From: Betaproteobacteria bacterium
GTDB taxonomy: Bacteria > Pseudomonadota > Gammaproteobacteria > Burkholderiales > SG8-41
Assembly (NCBI GenBank): GCA_023266235.1
Contig: JAHFRL010000026.1
Span: forward strand, 1 to 45,219
Length of the DNA: 45,219 nt
Direction: 5' to 3'
The notes below the pieces were generated by a model. That model was not told the DNA's origin, ran no database searches, and was given only the letters and a program-made list of their open reading frames with translations. The position numbers and the translations under genes were made by a program. Numbering within the stretch: position 1 is the first letter of the stretch; the number at the start of each line of letters is the position of its first letter. Shown here one piece after another: positions 41,512 through 45,219 of the stretch.

Positions 41512-43580
41512 TGGACTTCCGCATCGCCGACACCTTCACCGACAGCCTCGCGCGGCTGACGGGCGAGGAGCAGAAGGCGGTCAAGACGACCGCCTTCGAC
41601 TTGCAGCTCAACCCGGCAAACCCCGGGATGCAGTTTCACAAGCTCAACAAAGCCAAGGACAAGAACTTCTGGTCGGTGCGCATCAGCGCCGACATCCGGC
41701 TGATCGTTCACAAGACGCAAGGCAGCCTTCTGCTGTGTTACGCGGATCACCACGACAAGGCCTACGACTGGGCGGAGCGGCGACGGCTGGACATACACCC
41801 GAAGACGGGCGCGGCCCAGTTGGTGGAAATACGCGAGACCGTTCAGGAAATCGTTATTCCCACGTATGTGGAGGAACCGCGGCCGACTGTAGCGAGCAAA
41901 CCGCTTTTACCCGGCATTTCCGATGATGAGCTGCTGAGTTACGGCGTGCCCGCAGAGTGGTTGGCTGACGTGCGCGATGCAACCGAAGACTCGCTGCTGG
42001 CGCTGGCAGATCATTTGCCGAGTGAAGCTGCGGAGGCGCTTCTGGAACTGGCGACCGGCGGCAAACCCCGCGCGCCTCAGCCTGTTGTTGCCGCGGCCAG
42101 TCCTTTCGACCATCCCGACGCGCAGCGCCGCTTCCGGGTGATGACCAACGTCGAGGAACTCGAACGCGCGCTCGACTTTCCGTGGGACAAGTGGACGGTC
42201 TTCCTTCATCCGGAACAGCGGCAATGGGTCGAACGGGAGTACACCGGGCCGGCGCGGGTTTCCGGTTCCGCAGGCACAGGCAAGACGATCGTGGCCCTGC
42301 ATCGGGCTGTGTTTCTGGTTCGCGGCAACCAAGATAGCAGGGTGCTGCTGACGACGTTTTCCGACACGCTGGCGAATGCGCTGCGAACCCGACTCAGGCG
42401 TTTGATCAGCAACGAGCCGCGTTTAGCCGAACGCCTCGAAGTACACGCCATGAGCGGCATTGGCGAGCGACTTTATGAAAAGCACTTCGGTCGCCCACAG
42501 ATCGCCACCCGCGAGGTCATCCGACGGTTCATGACGGAGGCGGCGGCGGTTGCCGGTCAGAAATTCAGCCTGAACTTCTTGCAGTCGGAGTGGGAAGAAC
42601 TGGTTGACGCCTGGCAACTGGATAGCTGGGAATCGTATCGGGACGTGAAGCGCCTGGGCAGAAAGACGCGCTTGCCGGAGCTGCAGCGTGCCGCGTTTTG
42701 GTCAGTCTTCGATGTCGTGCGCAGCAGGTTGAGTGCTGAGGGGTTCATCACCTTCGCGGGAATGTTCAATCGATTGGCTGGCCAGTTGGCGGGCCGCAAA
42801 CACCCGCCCTTTGATTTTGTCGTGGTCGATGAGGCACAGGATTTGAGCGTTGCGCAGTTACGATTTCTGGCCGCGCTCGGGGCGGACCGACCGAACGGTT
42901 TGTTCTTTGCCGGCGATCTGGGCCAACGAATTTTTCAGTTGCCTTTCTCGTGGCTATCGCTTGGTGTGGATATTCGTGGTCGCGCGCGCACCCTGCACAT
43001 TAACTATCGAACATCGCATCAGATCAGGATGCAGGCGGACCGGTTGCTGGCGCCGGAGGTGTCGGATGTTGATGGCAATACGGAGGAGCGGCGCGGTACG
43101 GTCTCAGTATTCAATGGACCCGCGCCAGTCGTTCAAACCTTCAGCAGCCGGGAAAAAGAGGTCGATGCAGTAGGCGCTTGGCTGTCACACCGAGGCAAGG
43201 AAGGCGTGGCGCCGCATGAAATCGGCGTATTCGTTCGATCTGAGGCGGAGCTGGAGCGTGCGCGGGCGGCTGTTGTCAAGGCCGGGCTGCCGTTCAAGGT
43301 ACTCGACGAGCACGTCGAAACGAGCAGCGGGCAGGTGTCGATCAGCACCATGCATCTGGCAAAAGGCCTGGAGTTCCGGGCGGTGGTGGTGATGGCATGC
43401 GACGACGAGATCATTCCCCTGCAATCGCGCATCGAAACCGTGGCCGACGACGCCGATCTGGAAGAGGTTTACAACACCGAGCGCCATTTGCTCTATGTCG
43501 CCTGCACCCGCGCGCGCGATCACCTCATGGTGACCAGCGTGGAACCCGCGTCGGAGTTCCTTGATGATCTGCGGAGTTGA
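41511..43580 (+). CDS. RelE-like domain fused to UvrD-type superfamily I helicase
   Basis: 689 residues. N-terminal 1-95 has a RelE/ParE-like fold pattern (FTDSLARLTGEEQKAVKTTA; NFWSVRISADIRLIVHKTQG; LLCYADHHDKAYDWAERR). The helicase follows: Walker A VSGSAGTGKT (250-259), motif Ia LLTTFSDTLANALRTRL, motif II VVVDEAQDLS (DEAQD 440-444), III LFFAGDLGQRIFQ, IV INYRTSHQIR, V TMHLAKGLEFRAVVV, VI LLYVACTRARDHLMV. All motifs look intact. The start is coupled to the DUF4143 remnant. Likely a DNA-processing or anti-element protein; the function of the fusion is not known to me. Confidence 0.9.
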   Translation: MDFRIADTFTDSLARLTGEEQKAVKTTAFDLQLNPANPGMQFHKLNKAKDKNFWSVRISADIRLIVHKTQGSLLLCYADHHDKAYDWAERRRLDIHPKTGAAQLVEIRETVQEIVIPTYVEEPRPTVASKPLLPGISDDELLSYGVPAEWLADVRDATEDSLLALADHLPSEAAEALLELATGGKPRAPQPVVAAASPFDHPDAQRRFRVMTNVEELERALDFPWDKWTVFLHPEQRQWVEREYTGPARVSGSAGTGKTIVALHRAVFLVRGNQDSRVLLTTFSDTLANALRTRLRRLISNEPRLAERLEVHAMSGIGERLYEKHFGRPQIATREVIRRFMTEAAAVAGQKFSLNFLQSEWEELVDAWQLDSWESYRDVKRLGRKTRLPELQRAAFWSVFDVVRSRLSAEGFITFAGMFNRLAGQLAGRKHPPFDFVVVDEAQDLSVAQLRFLAALGADRPNGLFFAGDLGQRIFQLPFSWLSLGVDIRGRARTLHINYRTSHQIRMQADRLLAPEVSDVDGNTEERRGTVSVFNGPAPVVQTFSSREKEVDAVGAWLSHRGKEGVAPHEIGVFVRSEAELERARAAVVKAGLPFKVLDEHVETSSGQVSISTMHLAKGLEFRAVVVMACDDEIIPLQSRIETVADDADLEEVYNTERHLLYVACTRARDHLMVTSVEPASEFLDDLRS

Positions 43581-43672
43581 GATTTCGTAATGCCATCGCC
43601 CGAGTGAATGGCGTCTTCAACGACAAGCACGACAACCCGGTCGGGCTGCCATCGCAGCGTGATCTACGAGAA

Positions 43673-43969
43673 CTAGCGGCGTACCTTTTGCCGTGCTCGG
43701 TGCCACAGTGTAATACGAACACCGCGCCGTGTGGTCCGGTAGACGATAACGTGTCCGGTGTTCGGGATAGGGTAGCGGCGCTCCCCTTTGCGGGTTGCCG
43801 GGGCACCGATGCCTGGTTGTTCCAAGATCAAAGAGAACGCGTGTTCGGCACGCTGTTCGACGAGTGCAGCGGTGTACGGGTCTTCAACCGCGATGTAGGC
43901 CAACGTCGTGAGATAAGCTTCGCGCGCGGGCTTAGCCCAGTCAAGCTGCTTTGCGGCGTCGTCTGGCAT
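43673..43969 (-). CDS. ParE/RelE-family toxin
   Basis: 98 residues. Seen: WAKPAREAYLTTLAYIAVED with basic N-terminal part, LVEQRAEHAFSLILEQPGIG, and the core strand block RRYPIPNTGHVIVYRTTRRG then VRITLWHRARQKVRR. ATG 43969 is chosen because it overlaps the antitoxin 3' end by 29 bases and gives the normal toxin length. ParE poisons gyrase while RelE cuts mRNA; which applies cannot be told. Confidence 0.87.
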   Translation of the reverse strand: MPDDAAKQLDWAKPAREAYLTTLAYIAVEDPYTAALVEQRAEHAFSLILEQPGIGAPATRKGERRYPIPNTGHVIVYRTTRRGVRITLWHRARQKVRR

Positions 43970-44228
43970 CACCGACGTCGGCCAACGCGTGTTGTTTTCT
44001 GGCGGCGGCAATGATTGCCCGCGCTTGGCGCCTAACTTCCTCATGCGGCACCGTGCCATGTTGTTTGACGTCGGCCTCTGCAGCGAGTATTTCTTTGACT
44101 TCCCACTTGCAGAATTCGAAACCGTCACGCAGCACGAAGCGCAACATGGCTTGCGGGGTGCGCCCGGCATCGCGGGCAAGTTTTTCAAGACGGCGCTGCT
44201 GCGTCGTGGTAAGTGCCAAAGATCGCAT
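43941..44228 (-). CDS. Antitoxin of the ParE-type module
   Basis: 95 residues upstream of and overlapping the toxin. N-terminal RSLALTTTQQRRLEKLARDA followed by GRTPQAMLRFVLRDGFEF fits a ribbon-helix-helix type DNA-binding unit; the C-terminal charged region (VPHEEVRRQARAIIAAARKQ) would wrap the toxin. GAGGGG lies upstream of ATG 44228. Likely binds its own promoter; a palindrome is at 44293. Confidence 0.82.
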   Translation of the reverse strand: MRSLALTTTQQRRLEKLARDAGRTPQAMLRFVLRDGFEFCKWEVKEILAAEADVKQHGTVPHEEVRRQARAIIAAARKQHALADVGDARRRRKAA

Positions 44229-44292
44229 GTGGCTAGCCCCTCAATTTTTTATCAACAACGCTAATATTCTACCATCTGTGCCCGCATCGTCG

Positions 44293-44309
44293 TACCGGCA
44301 GTGCCGGTA
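44293..44309. promoter_or_regulatory. Palindrome upstream of the toxin-antitoxin genes
   Basis: TACCGGCA-G-TGCCGGTA, a perfect 8-bp inverted repeat with one central base, 65 bases before the antitoxin start. A candidate operator for the antitoxin (inference). Confidence 0.55.
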
Positions 44310-44758
44310 GCGCGCACAAATCACTGTAACCGATTTTGTACCACTTTTTGCCAACGTTGAGACTTTCCACCGCTGTATACCACTACTTCTTAAAATAGCA
44401 GGCATCGCAAGTAGTTGATAAAATTACACTCGTATTCTGCGGTATTGACTCCGAAGTCGAAGGTCGTGCGTTCGAATCCCGCCGGGCGCACTCCGAATTC
44501 AAGGATTTAGCGCGCTGGTCCTCTGGAAAGGGCTCGAAGCAATGAGGCGGGGTCGGCGGCGGCTCTGCTGCAATCCGTAGGAATCAAGGTCACGATTACC
44601 GGAGACCGCGCAGAAGCGATCAGAAAGAGCTTCGCGCGCATGGGCATAAAAGCGACGTTATCAGATCGCTCCTGAATGGCGACGCTTACGCATTCACGGC
44701 ATTTCGAGTTTGAGCAGTTTTGCAGTGTCATGGCGTATTCGCATAAGGAGGAATCGGA
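44310..44758. other. Gap between the toxin-antitoxin pair and the GAF gene
   Basis: AT-rich to about 44445, then a tRNA-Arg fragment (44446-44490). An open stretch at about 44505-44674 (+) lacks a start codon and ends SFARMGIKATLSDRS; it reads like the tail of a lost gene but is not recognised. No promoter can be named with confidence. The GAF gene ribosome site AAGGAGG is at its right end. Confidence 0.45.
44446..44490 (+). pseudogene. tRNA-Arg(CCG) 3' half
   Basis: Anticodon loop CTCCGAA with CCG, 3' anticodon strand GTCGA, variable AGGTC, T arm GTGCG TTCGAAT CCCGC and acceptor 3' strand CGGGCGC with A. The 5' half is absent (upstream bases do not pair) and CTC replaces CCA. It looks like the attachment-site scar of an element that used the tRNA-Arg anticodon region. 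Confidence 0.75.
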
Positions 44759-45219
44759 ATGGATTATACCGACCCCGTGATTCCGGCCGACGAATCGGAA
44801 AGACTCGTCGATCTCAGGGCCTTCGATATTCTGGACACCGAAGCCGACGAAACGTTCGACTCCCTGACGCGGCTTGCTGCGTATATTTGTGGCACACCGA
44901 TTTCACTGGTAAGCCTGGTCGACGCGAAGCGCCAATGGTTCAAATCACGGATAGGCCTGGAAGCGACTGAGACATCTCGCGACGTTTCCTTTTGCGCGCA
45001 TGCGGTTCTCGATCCTGACCATCTATTCGTCATACCAGACGCATCCAAGGACAAGCGTTTTCGCCAAAACCCGCTCGTAACGGGAGACCCAAAGATTCGC
45101 TTCTACGCAGGCATGCCGCTCAAGACGCGCGCGGGAAGCGCGATTGGGACGCTGTGTGTAATTGACGTTGTGCCGCGTGACCTTTCCGACACACAGCGCG
45201 AAGCGCTGGTGAATATTTC
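44759..45219 (+). CDS. GAF-domain signalling protein, 5' part only
   Basis: The frame is open to the window edge (153 codons seen). Seen: ERLVDLRAFDILDTEADETF, LAAYICGTPISLVSLVDAKR, QWFKSRIGLEATETSRDVSF followed by CAHAVL, and GTLCVIDVVPRDLSDTQREA, the typical GAF unit that begins many diguanylate cyclases and histidine kinases. The output domain lies outside the window. ATG 44759 follows AAGGAGG at 7 bases. It marks return to ordinary chromosomal sequence. Confidence 0.85.
   Translation, partial: MDYTDPVIPADESERLVDLRAFDILDTEADETFDSLTRLAAYICGTPISLVSLVDAKRQWFKSRIGLEATETSRDVSFCAHAVLDPDHLFVIPDASKDKRFRQNPLVTGDPKIRFYAGMPLKTRAGSAIGTLCVIDVVPRDLSDTQREALVNI

Noticed and set aside
43577-44014. 145-codon plus-strand frame after the helicase gene
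   Set aside because: Mostly antisense to the toxin gene; its first 30 codons look slightly gene-like but there is no start context.

Overview
The window is GC-rich and reads as a betaproteobacterial chromosome, probably Burkholderiales or a close relative. The basis is gene order (lolB-ispE-tRNA-Gln-prs-rplY-pth-ychF, and yebC-ruvCAB-ybgC-tolQRAB-pal-cpoB-queE-queC-tRNA-Lys) and three Bug-type (tripartite tricarboxylate) binding proteins. No rRNA or CRISPR array was seen.

Layout. 0-13.7 kb is core: rsmD-coaD-ferredoxin; a leftward run of an ABC-2/Gld-like transporter (ATPase, permease, GldG-like, DUF4340) ending in mutM; then a TPR lipoprotein, lolB, ispE, tRNA-Gln, prs, rplY, pth and ychF. 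13.8-26.1 kb is an accessory catabolic region: cupin, Bug receptor and amidohydrolase; a leftward Bug gene; a protein of three fused RidA domains; a third Bug gene; then a compact six-gene set (Asp/Glu racemase family, CitE-like lyase, acyl-CoA dehydrogenase, CaiB CoA-transferase, MaoC hydratase, cupin) and a convergent EamA transporter. The set looks like a CoA-thioester route for an unidentified organic acid. 26.3-37.8 kb is core again: yebC, ruvCAB, the Tol-Pal envelope system, queE/queC (queuosine precursor) and a YeeE/YedE sulfur-compound transporter.

37.8-44.7 kb is a mosaic of integration scars. It holds a tRNA-Lys cut at the anticodon loop, an unknown zinc-ribbon gene, an intact second tRNA-Lys, a tyrosine integrase with an Xis-like partner, a set of palindromes, a 5'-truncated second recombinase abutting a 5'-truncated DUF4143 ATPase, a RelE-like/UvrD helicase fusion, a ParE-type toxin-antitoxin pair, and the 3' half of a tRNA-Arg(CCG). 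A GAF-domain gene runs off the right edge.

The most unusual feature is spread through the core parts. About a dozen gene junctions carry short degenerate tandem repeats, mostly 7-mers and some 10-mers, often as two inverted arms. They supply the start region, stop codon or terminal residues of several core proteins (ferredoxin, MutM, DUF4340 protein, RuvC, YbgC, CpoB). One pair of 30-base inverted arms exactly encloses a four-helix-bundle (23S intervening-sequence family) gene wedged between ruvA and ruvB. This looks like an undescribed repeat family, possibly mobile, tolerated because it can be read through in frame.
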